In this document: positions 8,186-16,161 of the stretch, one piece after another | How the letters are laid out: each line of letters begins with the position of its first letter | How positions within the stretch are numbered: position 1 is the first letter of the stretch | Notes under the pieces: generated by a model | What the model was told of the DNA's origin: nothing | Databases searched by the model: none | Seen by the model: the letters and a program-made list of their open reading frames with translations, nothing else | Source: Actinomycetota bacterium | Lineage (GTDB): Bacteria > Actinomycetota > Actinomycetes > Streptosporangiales > Streptosporangiaceae | Length of the DNA stretch: 32,738 bases | Assembly (NCBI GenBank): GCA_027313705.1 | Contig: DAHVDE010000092.1 | Location: forward strand, 1-32,738 | Direction of reading: 5' to 3' | Program-made: the position numbers and the translations under genes

Positions 8186-8797
8186 GTGACATTCGCGCAG
8201 ACCTGGGACGTGAGCTACCGCACCAGCGAACAGGCCGCCCCGGTGATCGCTCCGGTGTTCAGCGTCACTGGCACCGCTGCGGCTGGCAAGGCAGCTGCTG
8301 ACACCGTGGCTGACACCGCGGCGTTCGCGGTCGCTGAGTCCATGCCGCCAGGGCTAGGCTCTGCCTCGCCATCGAGTCTGCGGCAGGTTCTCCTCGCCGT
8401 CGGCCCCGAGTCGGCCAAGGTAGCCCGCGACTTCACCAAGTCCACGTTGCGTGACTGGGGACTTGACGGCCTGGCTCAAGAGGCCGCGCTGATCGCCTCA
8501 GAGCTTGTGACGAACGCGATCAGGCACGGCTGTACGGGCGGCTGCGCGGGCGCACCTGCAGGGCAGGACGAACGAGTCGAGTTGTCCTGGCAGCGCCAGG
8601 CCAGCCGCGTTATCTGCATGGTGACCGACCAGAACCCGCAGGCTCCGGTGCCAGGCGACGCTGACTTTGACGCCGAGTCAGGCCGAGGCTTGCAGGTCGT
8701 CGCGGCACTGGCGGCGACCTGGGGCTGGATGATGCTCGGTGCTCGCTGCAAGGCGGTATGGGCCGCGCTCGCCATTCTGCCGCGCCTCACCGACTAG
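8186..8797 (+). CDS. ATP-binding anti-sigma-factor-like regulator (HATPase_c, RsbW type)
   Basis: A 203-residue protein. The C-terminal two thirds match the small Streptomyces ATP-binding regulators related to anti-sigma kinases. ARDFTKSTLRDWGLD leads into the N-box region ALIASELVTNAIRHG, then the G1-like MVTDQNPQAPV and the G2-like ESGRGLQVVAALAATWGW. The first 60 residues are Ala/Thr-rich and probably disordered. The GTG start at 8186 has AGGGA seven bases upstream. It is divergent from the DUF397/XRE pair. This triad of XRE, DUF397 and ATPase is a recurring arrangement in Streptomyces relatives, with abaA-like loci as the known example. Its partner sigma factor is not identifiable here. 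Confidence 0.88.
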   Translation: MTFAQTWDVSYRTSEQAAPVIAPVFSVTGTAAAGKAAADTVADTAAFAVAESMPPGLGSASPSSLRQVLLAVGPESAKVARDFTKSTLRDWGLDGLAQEAALIASELVTNAIRHGCTGGCAGAPAGQDERVELSWQRQASRVICMVTDQNPQAPVPGDADFDAESGRGLQVVAALAATWGWMMLGARCKAVWAALAILPRLTD

Positions 8798-8837
8798 CAG
8801 GCCAAGTTACTGGCAACGGCCCCGGCTGTCATGATCT

Positions 8838-9638
8838 ATGCTCCTTCAGATTATGGACACCAAGAAGGCAGCCGCGCTGCTGCTCGAGGCTTACCTGACC
8901 GGGATTCCTGTCGCCCCGCTGACCGACACATTCGGCAACTTCAGCCTCGAAGAGGCGTACCTGATCCAGTTGCACCAAGTGGCGGCCTGGCAGGAGGAAG
9001 GCAGGCGCATCAAGGGCCACAAAGTGGGCCTCACGTCCGCGCCGATGCGCAGGCAGATGGGCGTGGACGACTCCGATTTCGGTCACCTGACGGACACCAT
9101 GTTCCACGCCGATGCGATGCCGATCGACCTGGGCCGATACCTGCAGCCGAGGATCGAGCCGGAGATCGCGTTCGTGCTCGGCCGCGACCTGGCCGGTCCC
9201 GGAGTGACGGCGGCCGACGCGATCAGGGCGGTTGACTTCGTCCTGCCCGCGCTCGAACTGATCGACTCGCGGATCAGGGACTGGAAGATCACGCTGCCAG
9301 ACACCGTCGCCGACAATGCCTCAAGCGGCGGCGTCATCCTCGGCAGTACCCCGGCGAAACTGACTGGCCTTGATCTTTCCGCTGTCAGATGCCTGCTGGC
9401 GCGAGACGGCCGGCTGGCCGAGACAGGAGCGGGTGGCGCGGTGCTCGGCAATCCGCTGAACGCCCTCATCTGGCTCGCTAACACCCTCGCCGGTCATGAG
9501 GTGACCCTGCGAGCAGGGCACGTCATCCTGCCTGGCTCGATCACCGCCTCGATCCCCGTCCTCGCCGGGCAGACGATCACGGCGACCTTCACAGGGCTCG
9601 GCCAGGTGACCGCCAGCTTCGCCGGCGTGCACGCCTGA
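8838..9638 (+). CDS. 2-keto-4-pentenoate hydratase-like protein (fumarylacetoacetate hydrolase family)
   Basis: A 266-residue protein of the MhpD/HpcG type, which adds water to 2-hydroxypenta-2,4-dienoate-like compounds in aromatic meta-cleavage pathways. Motifs include IKGHKVGLTSAPMRRQMGV, the metal-site glutamates in PRIEPEIAFVLGRDL, PALELIDSRI with a following ADNASSGGVILG, and a late GSITASIPVLAGQTI. No dioxygenase, aldolase or dehydrogenase of a meta-cleavage pathway is nearby, so the pathway is unproven, and a decarboxylase of the same fold is possible. ATG at 8838 gives the longest product. ATG at 8853 (MDTKKAAALL) is equally plausible because neither start has a clear ribosome binding site. 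Confidence 0.88.
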   Translation: MLLQIMDTKKAAALLLEAYLTGIPVAPLTDTFGNFSLEEAYLIQLHQVAAWQEEGRRIKGHKVGLTSAPMRRQMGVDDSDFGHLTDTMFHADAMPIDLGRYLQPRIEPEIAFVLGRDLAGPGVTAADAIRAVDFVLPALELIDSRIRDWKITLPDTVADNASSGGVILGSTPAKLTGLDLSAVRCLLARDGRLAETGAGGAVLGNPLNALIWLANTLAGHEVTLRAGHVILPGSITASIPVLAGQTITATFTGLGQVTASFAGVHA

Positions 9639-9645
9639 GCCGCAC

Positions 9646-9697
9646 GGGACCAGGCAGCGGGACCAGGCAGCGGGACCAGGCAAAGGGACCAGGCAAA
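9646..9697 (+). repeat. Four tandem copies of a 13-bp unit
   Basis: Units GGGACCAGGCAGC, the same again, then GGGACCAGGCAAA twice, run head to tail from 9646 to 9697 between the hydratase stop and the HAD gene. The paired sub-variants suggest two successive duplications. No stem-loop or coding role is apparent. Confidence 0.95.
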
Positions 9698-9733
9698 GGA
9701 GACAGCGGCGGCACCATGACGGTGTCACGCTCG

Positions 9734-9746
9734 TAGGCTAGTTGTC
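9734..9746 (+). promoter_or_regulatory. Predicted leaderless promoter of the HAD/GH65 operon
   Basis: TAGGCT (9734-9739), a good actinobacterial -10 match, ends seven bases before the GTG start at 9747. No ribosome binding site precedes that GTG. The -35 region is weak. Confidence 0.45.
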
Positions 9747-10481
9747 GTGCTCGGACTACCAGAGGGCGTACGCGGCTGCTTGTTCGACCTGGATGGGGTG
9801 CTTACCCAGACCGCGAAGGTGCATGACGCGGCCTGGAAGCAGATGTTCGACCAGTTCCTTCGGCAGCGAGCCGAGTCAGCCGGCCAGCCATTCGTGCCAT
9901 TCGATCCGGTCAAAGACTACGACGACTACGTGGACGGCAAGCCGCGCGAAGCCGGTACCAGGTCGTTCATCGAATCACGCGGCATCGAGTTGCCTGAAGG
10001 ACACCCCGATGATCCGCCTAGCGCGCAGACCGTCTACGGGCTTGGCAACCGCAAGAACCAGATCGTGCTCAAGATCTTGCGCGAGGACGGCGTACAGCCT
10101 TACGAGGGTTCTGTCAGGTATGTGCGGGCGGTCAAGGCGGCGGGACTGCGCAGGGCCGTCGTCTCCTCGAGCGCCAACACCAGGCAGGTGCTTGCCGCCG
10201 CGGGGATAGCCGGCCTGTTCGACGCCAGGATCGACGGGGTCGTCGCCACCAGGGAGCACCTGCATGGCAAGCCGGCGCCTGATACCTACCTGGCCGGCGC
10301 CCGTGCCCTCGGGCTCGACCCGGCGGAAGCCGCCGTCTACGAGGACGCGCTCGCGGGGGTGGCCGCGGGGCGGGCTGGCGGCTTCGGGTTCGTGGTCGGG
10401 GTTGACCGGGTAGGCCAGGCTGCCGCGCTGCGCGAGCACGGTGCCGATATCGTGGTGAGGGATCTGGGTGAGTTGCTTTGA
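9747..10481 (+). CDS. HAD-family phosphatase/mutase, beta-phosphoglucomutase-like
   Basis: A 244-residue haloacid-dehalogenase-fold protein. Motif I is [20 protein letters not shown], with nucleophile Asp and acid Asp. The HDAAW cap segment is typical of beta-phosphoglucomutases. Motif II is VVSSSAN, motif III is the Lys in HGKPAPDTY, and motif IV is [12 protein letters not shown]. It probably converts beta-glucose 1-phosphate to glucose 6-phosphate. Its stop overlaps the start of the GH65 gene by four bases (TTGA), so the two are cotranslated. A GH65 phosphorylase makes beta-glucose 1-phosphate, which fits the pairing. The order resembles Rv3400-Rv3401 of Mycobacterium tuberculosis as I recall it. 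Confidence 0.9.
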   Translation: MLGLPEGVRGCLFDLDGVLTQTAKVHDAAWKQMFDQFLRQRAESAGQPFVPFDPVKDYDDYVDGKPREAGTRSFIESRGIELPEGHPDDPPSAQTVYGLGNRKNQIVLKILREDGVQPYEGSVRYVRAVKAAGLRRAVVSSSANTRQVLAAAGIAGLFDARIDGVVATREHLHGKPAPDTYLAGARALGLDPAEAAVYEDALAGVAAGRAGGFGFVVGVDRVGQAAALREHGADIVVRDLGELL

Positions 10482-12832
10482 TCAAGCAGAGCGCGTTCAC
10501 GGTTGAACCATGGGCACTCAGGGAGACCAGGCTCGACCTGGCCACGCTGCCGCAAACCGAGTCGGTGTTCGCGCTGTCGAACGGGCATCTTGGCTGGCGG
10601 GCGAACCTGGACGAGGGCGAGCCGCACGGGCTGCCCGGAGCCTACCTGAACGGCGTCTACGAACTTCGCCCGCTTCCTTACGCCGAGGTCTCTTACGGCC
10701 TGCCCGAGTCAGGCCAGACCGTCATCAACGTCACCAACGGCAAGCTGATCAGGCTGTTCGTCGATGACGAGCCCTTCGACGTCAGGTACGGGGAACTGCG
10801 CTCGCACGAGCGGATACTCGACTTCCGCGCCGGCGTGCTCAAGCGCACCGCGGAGTGGGTGTCACCGGCCGGGCAGGCAGTCAGGGTCAGCTCGACTCGC
10901 CTTGTCTCCTTCACTCAGCGGGCAATCGCGGCCATCAGTTACGAGGTGACGCCGCTCGACGCCCAGGTGCGCGTCGCGGTCCAATCGGAGTTGCTGGCCA
11001 ACGAGCAGCTTCCGGCGATGCCCGGTGATCCGAGGGCAGCGGCGGCGCTTGAGCAACCGCTGCTCTGCGAGCACCACAACGCTGATGGCCTGGCCGCCGT
11101 CCTAGTCCACACAACCAAGCGAAGCGGCCTGCGGATCGGCGCAGCGATGGACCACCTGGTCGATGGCCCGCCAGGGGTGCTGACCGAGAGCAAGGCATTC
11201 GGCGACGGTGCCCTGGTCACCGCCGCGACGCCGCTGAAGCCTGGCGAGAAGCTGCAGGTGGTCAAGTTCGTCGCCTACGGCTGGTCCGGTGAGCGGTCGC
11301 TGCCCGCGGTCAGGGATCAGGTCTGGGCCGCTCTGAGCAACGCCAGGCAGTCCGGCTGGGACGGGCTGCTCCGCGAACAGCGGGAGTTCCTCGACGGCTT
11401 CTGGAGCCGGGCCGATGTCGAGGTGGACGGCGACACCGAGGTACAGCAGGCAGTCAGGTTCGCCCTGTTCCATGTGCTCCAGGCCAGCGCCAGAGGCGAG
11501 AACCGGCCGGTCCCGGCCAAGGGCCTTACCGGTCCTGGCTATGACGGGCACGCCTTCTGGGACACCGAGACCTTCGTGCTTCCCGTGCTGATCTCGACCA
11601 CGCCAGACGCCGCGGCGAGCGCGCTGCGCTGGCGGCACCGGACCATGCCGCTGGCCAGGGAAAGGGCGGCGCAGCTCGGGCTGGCAGGCTCGGCGTTCCC
11701 GTGGCGTACGATCGCCGGGCAGGAGTGCTCAGGTTACTGGCCGGCCGGCACGGCGGCCTTTCACGTCAATGCCGATATCGCCGACGCCGTGATCCGTTAC
11801 GTGGACGCGACGAGCGACGAGGCATTCGAAAGCGCCCAGGGCATGGACCTGCTTATCGGAACCGCGCGGCTGTGGCGCTCGCTTGGCCACCATGACCCGC
11901 AGGGAAAGTTCCACATCGACGGGGTGACCGGCCCCGACGAATACAGTGCGATCGCCGACGACAACATCTACACCAATCTCATGGCCAAGCGGAACCTGGT
12001 CGCTGCCGCCGAGGTGGCGGACAAGTACCCGGACCGGGCACGTGAGCTAGGCGTCGACGTGGAGGAGGCCGCGAGCTGGCGGGATGCGGCCAGGGACATG
12101 CACGTCCCTTACGACGACATGCTCGGAATTCACCCGCAGGCCGACAAGTTCACCAGGTACCAGGCCTGGGACTTCAAGAAGACCGCGCCGGAGCAGTATC
12201 CGCTCCTGCTCCACTTCACCTACTTCGACCTGTACCGCAAGCAGGTAGTCAAGCAGGCCGACCTGGTGCTCGCGATGTTCTTGTGCGGCAAGGCGTTCAC
12301 CAGCCAGCAGAAGCTGCGCAACTTCGACTACTACGAGCCGCTGACCGTCCGTGACTCCTCGCTGTCAGCGGCCATCCAGTCGATTATCGCGGCCGAAGTC
12401 GGCCACCTCGACCTCGCATACGACTACCTGGGCGAGGCCGCCCTGATGGACCTGCATGACCTCGAGCACAACACCCGCGACGGCGTGCACATCGCCTCGC
12501 TGGCGGGCACCTGGCTCGCGCTGGTCTGCGGCTTCGGCGGGATGCGGCACCAGGACGGCCAGATCAGCTTTGCGCCTCGGCTGCCTGAAGGCTTGGCCGC
12601 GATCTCGTTCAATGTCCGCGCCAAGGGCAGGCAGTTGCACGTCGAAGTCACCGGCACGACCGCGAAGTACGTGCTGAAAGACGGTGAGCCGCTGGTGGTC
12701 AGCCATCACGGCGAGGAGCTGACGATCAGCAAGGACAAGACGGCGAAACGCCCGATTCCGCGTACCGTTCAGCCGCCCAGGCCCAGCCAGCCGCCCGGTC
12801 GCGAGCCCGCCAACCGCAGGCCTGCCAGCTAG
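10478..12832 (+). CDS. Glycoside hydrolase family 65 protein (disaccharide phosphorylase type)
   Basis: A 784-residue enzyme. The N-terminal beta-sandwich region (about 1-270, beginning with [15 protein letters not shown]) is followed by the catalytic (alpha/alpha)6 barrel. [25 protein letters not shown] with the presumed general-acid Glu near residue 488, and the [12 protein letters not shown] segment are GH65 landmarks. The last pair of residues (KQ) is typical of phosphate-using members. I infer phosphorolysis of an alpha-linked disaccharide such as trehalose, maltose or kojibiose; the exact sugar is not readable. The start is TTG at 10478, overlapping the HAD stop. The last about 35 residues are Pro/Lys/Arg-rich, probably disordered and unusual for the family. 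Confidence 0.93.
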   Translation: MIKQSAFTVEPWALRETRLDLATLPQTESVFALSNGHLGWRANLDEGEPHGLPGAYLNGVYELRPLPYAEVSYGLPESGQTVINVTNGKLIRLFVDDEPFDVRYGELRSHERILDFRAGVLKRTAEWVSPAGQAVRVSSTRLVSFTQRAIAAISYEVTPLDAQVRVAVQSELLANEQLPAMPGDPRAAAALEQPLLCEHHNADGLAAVLVHTTKRSGLRIGAAMDHLVDGPPGVLTESKAFGDGALVTAATPLKPGEKLQVVKFVAYGWSGERSLPAVRDQVWAALSNARQSGWDGLLREQREFLDGFWSRADVEVDGDTEVQQAVRFALFHVLQASARGENRPVPAKGLTGPGYDGHAFWDTETFVLPVLISTTPDAAASALRWRHRTMPLARERAAQLGLAGSAFPWRTIAGQECSGYWPAGTAAFHVNADIADAVIRYVDATSDEAFESAQGMDLLIGTARLWRSLGHHDPQGKFHIDGVTGPDEYSAIADDNIYTNLMAKRNLVAAAEVADKYPDRARELGVDVEEAASWRDAARDMHVPYDDMLGIHPQADKFTRYQAWDFKKTAPEQYPLLLHFTYFDLYRKQVVKQADLVLAMFLCGKAFTSQQKLRNFDYYEPLTVRDSSLSAAIQSIIAAEVGHLDLAYDYLGEAALMDLHDLEHNTRDGVHIASLAGTWLALVCGFGGMRHQDGQISFAPRLPEGLAAISFNVRAKGRQLHVEVTGTTAKYVLKDGEPLVVSHHGEELTISKDKTAKRPIPRTVQPPRPSQPPGREPANRRPAS

Positions 12833-12913
12833 CCGGCGTGTTGCCGAACCTGGGCACGGGTACATTGCGAGCCTGAGCGGCGATGGAAGCTTCGGGCGCA
12901 AGGGAGGCGAGCG

Positions 12914-13747
12914 ATGTGCCGCCTGTTCGGGCTTAACGCGGGCAAGAGCCGGATCAAGGCCACATTCTGGCTGCTCGACGCGCCAGACTCGCTTGAGGTG
13001 CAAGGTCGCCGCAATGTAGACGGCAGCGGCATCGGCTATTTCGACCCGGCGGGCACGCCGGTCATCGACAAGGAACCTGAGCCCGCGTTCGACGACCCTG
13101 GCTTCATCCACGCGGCGAAGGGCTGCGAGTCGGAGACCTTCGTGGCGCACGTGCGACTGGCCAGCGCGGGCGGCCGGACAATGGCTAATACGCATCCGTT
13201 CACGATGGATAACCGGATTTTCGCACATAACGGTGGTTTCGGGAATCTCCCGGCCGTCGAGCAGCGGCTCGGCAGTTACCTGAGCATGGTCCAGGGCGAC
13301 ACCGACTCCGAACGGTTCTTCGCGCTGATCACGAAGGAGACCGACGCACGGGGCGGCGACGTCGCGGCCGGGATCACCGCCGCCGCTACCTGGCTTGGCG
13401 CGAACGTGCCTGTCGCCTCGCTCAACCTGGTTCTCGCCCTGCCAGGTGAGCTCTGGGCGCTGCGCTATCCCGGCCAGCACGCTCTGCACGTGCTCGCCCG
13501 CGAGCCGGTGGCCGGCCTTTCCGCGCGCAGCGCCACGTCGTCGTTCCATTCAGCCGATCTCTGCGATACGGCGTCGGTGCTTGTCGCCTCCGAGGAGCTT
13601 GACGGCGAGACCGGCTGGCGGATGCTCGACTCTGGGGAACTCATCCACGTCCGGTCAGACCTGCGCATCGAGTCGCTAATCGCCGTGTCGGAGCCGCCCG
13701 CGCAGCTGATACCGATCGGCCCTGACAACCCGAACGTGGACACCTGA
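12914..13747 (+). CDS. Class II glutamine amidotransferase domain protein
   Basis: A 277-residue Ntn-type amidotransferase. Cys2 would become the N-terminal nucleophile after Met removal (MCRLFGLNAG). Supporting motifs are HVRLASAGG, NTHPFTMDNRIFAHNGGF and GDTDSERFFALI, all typical of the GATase_4/6 group. No synthase domain is fused, so it either supplies ammonia to a separate enzyme or hydrolyses gamma-glutamyl compounds, as DUG3- and EgtC-like members do. AGGGAGG stands six bases before the ATG. It ends 18 bases from the convergent methyltransferase gene. The partner enzyme is not evident in the window. Confidence 0.9.
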   Translation: MCRLFGLNAGKSRIKATFWLLDAPDSLEVQGRRNVDGSGIGYFDPAGTPVIDKEPEPAFDDPGFIHAAKGCESETFVAHVRLASAGGRTMANTHPFTMDNRIFAHNGGFGNLPAVEQRLGSYLSMVQGDTDSERFFALITKETDARGGDVAAGITAAATWLGANVPVASLNLVLALPGELWALRYPGQHALHVLAREPVAGLSARSATSSFHSADLCDTASVLVASEELDGETGWRMLDSGELIHVRSDLRIESLIAVSEPPAQLIPIGPDNPNVDT

Positions 13748-13765
13748 CCGAGGCACTTGCCTGGA

Positions 13766-14569
13766 TCAGGTCTTGCGGGCGACGCCGACCCAGCCCGGCA
13801 TAGGCGTCGTGTCCGCTCCAGGCCGGGGCCGCCACTGCGTAGTAGGAACCAGGCCAGGCTCGACCAGTTCGAAGCCCTCGAAGAAGGCAGCCACCGTGTC
13901 GCGCGGACGGAACGTTACCGGCGAGGCGAGCGACCTGTTCATCATCGCGCCCCCCTTGGCCATCGCCTCCGCGTGAATGTCAGAGGCCGGGTGCGAGATC
14001 GTCAGGTAGCTGCCTGAAGGCATGGCGTTCATCAGCGTGATCACGAGGCCGCGAGGGTCGTCGGCGTCAGGGATGCAATGCAGCAGGCCGACCAGGATAA
14101 CCGCGACCGGCTTGCCGAAATCCAGGGTCCTTGCCGCCTGGGCGAGGATGGTCTGCGTGTCGCGGGCATCGGCGTCAATGTAATCGGTGGCCCCGGCCGG
14201 ATCGCTGGTCAGCAGGGCGCGGGCATGGGAGAGCACGATGGGGTCATTGTCGACATAGACGATGCGGCTTTCTGGCGCGTGCCTTTGCGCCACCTCGTGA
14301 GTGTTGTCCGCAGTCGGAATGCCGGTGCCGACGTCAAGGAACTGGCGCAGGCCAGCCTCGGTGACCAGGTACTCGATCGCGCGGCCGAGAAACGCGCGGT
14401 TGCTGCGCACGCCGTCGACTGTCTGCGGTTCGGCCGCGATGAATTTCTCGGCCAGTTCCCGGTCGGAGGCATAGTTGTCCTTTCCGCCCAGCCAGTAGTT
14501 GTAGACCCTGGCAATGTGCGGAATTCCCGTGTCGAAGGTGGGGTGCTCCTGGGACTCGCTGACCGACAT
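13766..14569 (-). CDS. SAM-dependent methyltransferase, DUF574 family
   Basis: A 267-residue protein of the actinomycete DUF574 (Methyltransf_19) family. The diagnostic start is FDTGIPHIARVYNYWLGGKDNY, followed by AIEYLVTEAGLRQFLDVGTGIPT (SAM-binding motif I), RIVYVDNDPIVLSHARALL (acidic loop after strand 2) and SYLTISHPASD. These proteins are abundant and mostly of unknown substrate. I start at ATG 14569 because MSVSESQ directly precedes the family's first conserved block, with an AGAAAGA purine stretch upstream. The open frame could extend to 14665, but that piece is unlike the family and would run into the divergent gene at 14641. Confidence 0.9.
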   Translation of the reverse strand: MSVSESQEHPTFDTGIPHIARVYNYWLGGKDNYASDRELAEKFIAAEPQTVDGVRSNRAFLGRAIEYLVTEAGLRQFLDVGTGIPTADNTHEVAQRHAPESRIVYVDNDPIVLSHARALLTSDPAGATDYIDADARDTQTILAQAARTLDFGKPVAVILVGLLHCIPDADDPRGLVITLMNAMPSGSYLTISHPASDIHAEAMAKGGAMMNRSLASPVTFRPRDTVAAFFEGFELVEPGLVPTTQWRPRPGADTTPMPGWVGVARKT

Positions 14570-14627
14570 AACAGTCTTTCTACCATGGACAGAGCAGCTG
14601 AGGTCGCTGGCGCGGCCGACCCTTGTG

Positions 14628-14640
14628 TTAAATAGACACC
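14628..14640 (+). promoter_or_regulatory. Predicted leaderless promoter of the folate cluster
   Basis: TTAAATA (14628-14634) is the only AT-rich stretch ahead of the GTG start at 14641, and its -10-like hexamer ends six or seven bases before that start. No ribosome binding site is present. The -35 element is not recognisable. Confidence 0.4.
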
Positions 14641-15276
14641 GTGCTAGATGAACAGGTCGGGACATGGCTTGACGAGCTCGCCTCGGCGGCGCCGGCGCCG
14701 GGTGGCGGGGCCGCAGCGGCCATGCTTGCCGCTGTGGGTGCGGCGCTGATAGCCATGGTGTGCAATCTGACCATCGGCAAGCCGAAGTACGCCGAGCACA
14801 AGGATGCCATGCTGGCGGCGCTTGTCTCCGCGACCGAGCTTCGCGCCCAGGCGGCCAGCCTCGCGGCGCAGGACGCGGTGGTGTTCCTTGCCGTCAGCGA
14901 CGCCTATAAGCTGCCGCGCGATACCGAGGCAGCGAAGGCCGCCCGTGCCGAAGCGATCCAGGTTGCCCTGGTCGGCGCCGCCGGGGTGCCGCTGCGCACG
15001 GCAGCGGTGGCGGCGGCGATCATCGGGCTGGCCGAGCGCATACTCGACGGCGCGAACGCCAACGTGCTCTCTGACGTGGCCGTGGCTGCCTCGTCGGCGC
15101 GGGCCGCGCTCGAGGCTGCGGTGGTGAACGTGGAGATCAACCTGGCAGGGCTTCGTGACGTGGACGGCCGGGCCACGCTGCGGGCCGAGCTCGACAGGCA
15201 CACCCCGGCGGGTGCGGCCGCCGATCGGGTGGTTGCGGCCGTGCGAGACCGGGTCAACGCTGGTCAGGGCGGGTAA
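14641..15276 (+). CDS. Cyclodeaminase/cyclohydrolase family protein (FchA-like)
   Basis: A 211-residue all-helical protein of the formiminotransferase-cyclodeaminase C-terminal family. It shows WLDELASAAPAPGGGAAAAM near the start, MVCNLTIGKPKY, then RAQAASLAAQDAVVFLAVSDAYKLPR, and GANANVLSDVAVAASSARAAL with VEINLAGL near the end. Members are either formimino-THF cyclodeaminases or methenyl-THF cyclohydrolases such as FchA. No histidine-utilisation genes are nearby. It is joined to the FolD-like gene by a TAATG overlap (stop TAA 15274-15276, ATG at 15276), which favours the cyclohydrolase role. That pairing matters because the FolD-like partner lacks the usual cyclohydrolase lysine. Confidence 0.88.
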   Translation: MLDEQVGTWLDELASAAPAPGGGAAAAMLAAVGAALIAMVCNLTIGKPKYAEHKDAMLAALVSATELRAQAASLAAQDAVVFLAVSDAYKLPRDTEAAKAARAEAIQVALVGAAGVPLRTAAVAAAIIGLAERILDGANANVLSDVAVAASSARAALEAAVVNVEINLAGLRDVDGRATLRAELDRHTPAGAAADRVVAAVRDRVNAGQGG

Positions 15277-16130
15277 TGCGGCTCATCGACGGGCGCGCGA
15301 TCGCGAAGGCGATCGCGGCCGAGGTTACCGAAGCGGTCAGCGAACTGCGGTCGGCGGGCACGGTGCCCGCCTTGGCCGTGGTGCTGCCGGCCGAGGACGA
15401 GGCGGCGCGCTGGTACGTGCGCTCGATCCAGCGGCAGGCCGCGAAGGTCGGCATCGACTGCGTGGTGCATGACCTGGCCGGCACCGGGGCCGGAGCGGTG
15501 CGGGACCGGCTGAGCGAGCTTTCCGCCGACCCCGCGGTGCACGGGATCATCTGCCAGACGCCGTTGCCCCAGGGCATCAGCCTTGAGGTCGCCGCCGCGA
15601 GCATCGGTCCGGCGAAGGACGTCGACGGCGCCAATCCGGTCAGCCTTGGCAAGCTGGCGGCGGGCCTGCCCAGCTTCGCGCCGGCCACGGCGGCCGCGGT
15701 TCTCGAGATCCTGCGCCGCGAGCGGGTTCCGCTCTCAGGCACCCGTGCCGTCGTGGTCGGCCGGTCGGTCGTGGTCGGCAAGCCTGCCGCGTTGCTGCTG
15801 CTGGCCGAAAACGCCACCGTCACCATTTGCCACTCCCGTACCAAGAATCTTGCCGGTGTTTGCGCGGAAGCCGACGTGCTCGTGGCCGCCGTCGGCCGGG
15901 CCGGGCTGATCGGCGCCGGGTACATCAAGCCGGGTGCCGTGGTCATCGATGTGGGCACCAACCCGACACCTGACGGCGGGCTGGCCGGTGACGTAGACGC
16001 CGAGGCGGTCGGTGCCTCAGGCGCGGCCGGGGCGCTCACTCCGGTTCCCGGCGGTGTTGGTCCCGTCACCACCATGCTTCTCATGCGTCACACGGTCGAG
16101 GCCGCAGGCGGCGGAATGCTGGCGGGCTAA
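15276..16130 (+). CDS. FolD-like methylene-THF dehydrogenase, catalytic lysine missing
   Basis: A 284-residue FolD-family protein. The Rossmann NADP-site GRSVVVGKPAALLLLAENATVT, HSRTKN, AVGRAGLIGAGYIKPGAVVIDVG and PVPGGVGPVTTMLL are well kept, as are Gln94 (in CQTPLPQG) and KDVDG at 114-118. In the substrate site, however, the canonical SQxYVxxK block reads ARWYVRSI (residues 44-51): Lys is replaced by Ile51 and the preceding Ser-Gln by Ala-Arg. The signature PCTP is PATA. In FolD enzymes this Lys is needed for the cyclohydrolase step, so the protein is probably a dehydrogenase only, or has a new substrate. It is cotranslated with an FchA-like protein that could supply the missing step. I do not give the symbol folD because of these changes. 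Confidence 0.9.
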   Translation: MRLIDGRAIAKAIAAEVTEAVSELRSAGTVPALAVVLPAEDEAARWYVRSIQRQAAKVGIDCVVHDLAGTGAGAVRDRLSELSADPAVHGIICQTPLPQGISLEVAAASIGPAKDVDGANPVSLGKLAAGLPSFAPATAAAVLEILRRERVPLSGTRAVVVGRSVVVGKPAALLLLAENATVTICHSRTKNLAGVCAEADVLVAAVGRAGLIGAGYIKPGAVVIDVGTNPTPDGGLAGDVDAEAVGASGAAGALTPVPGGVGPVTTMLLMRHTVEAAGGGMLAG

Positions 16131-16161
16131 ACAGCGGCAGCGCGGGTCGGCAGGAGGGATC

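Noticed and set aside
9646-9697. Possible CRISPR-like array
   Set aside because: The units are contiguous with no spacers and no cas genes are present.
12365-13549. Long minus-strand frame opposite the GH65 and amidotransferase genes
   Set aside because: It spans two well-supported genes and their gap and has no recognisable domain; it is a high-GC antisense shadow.
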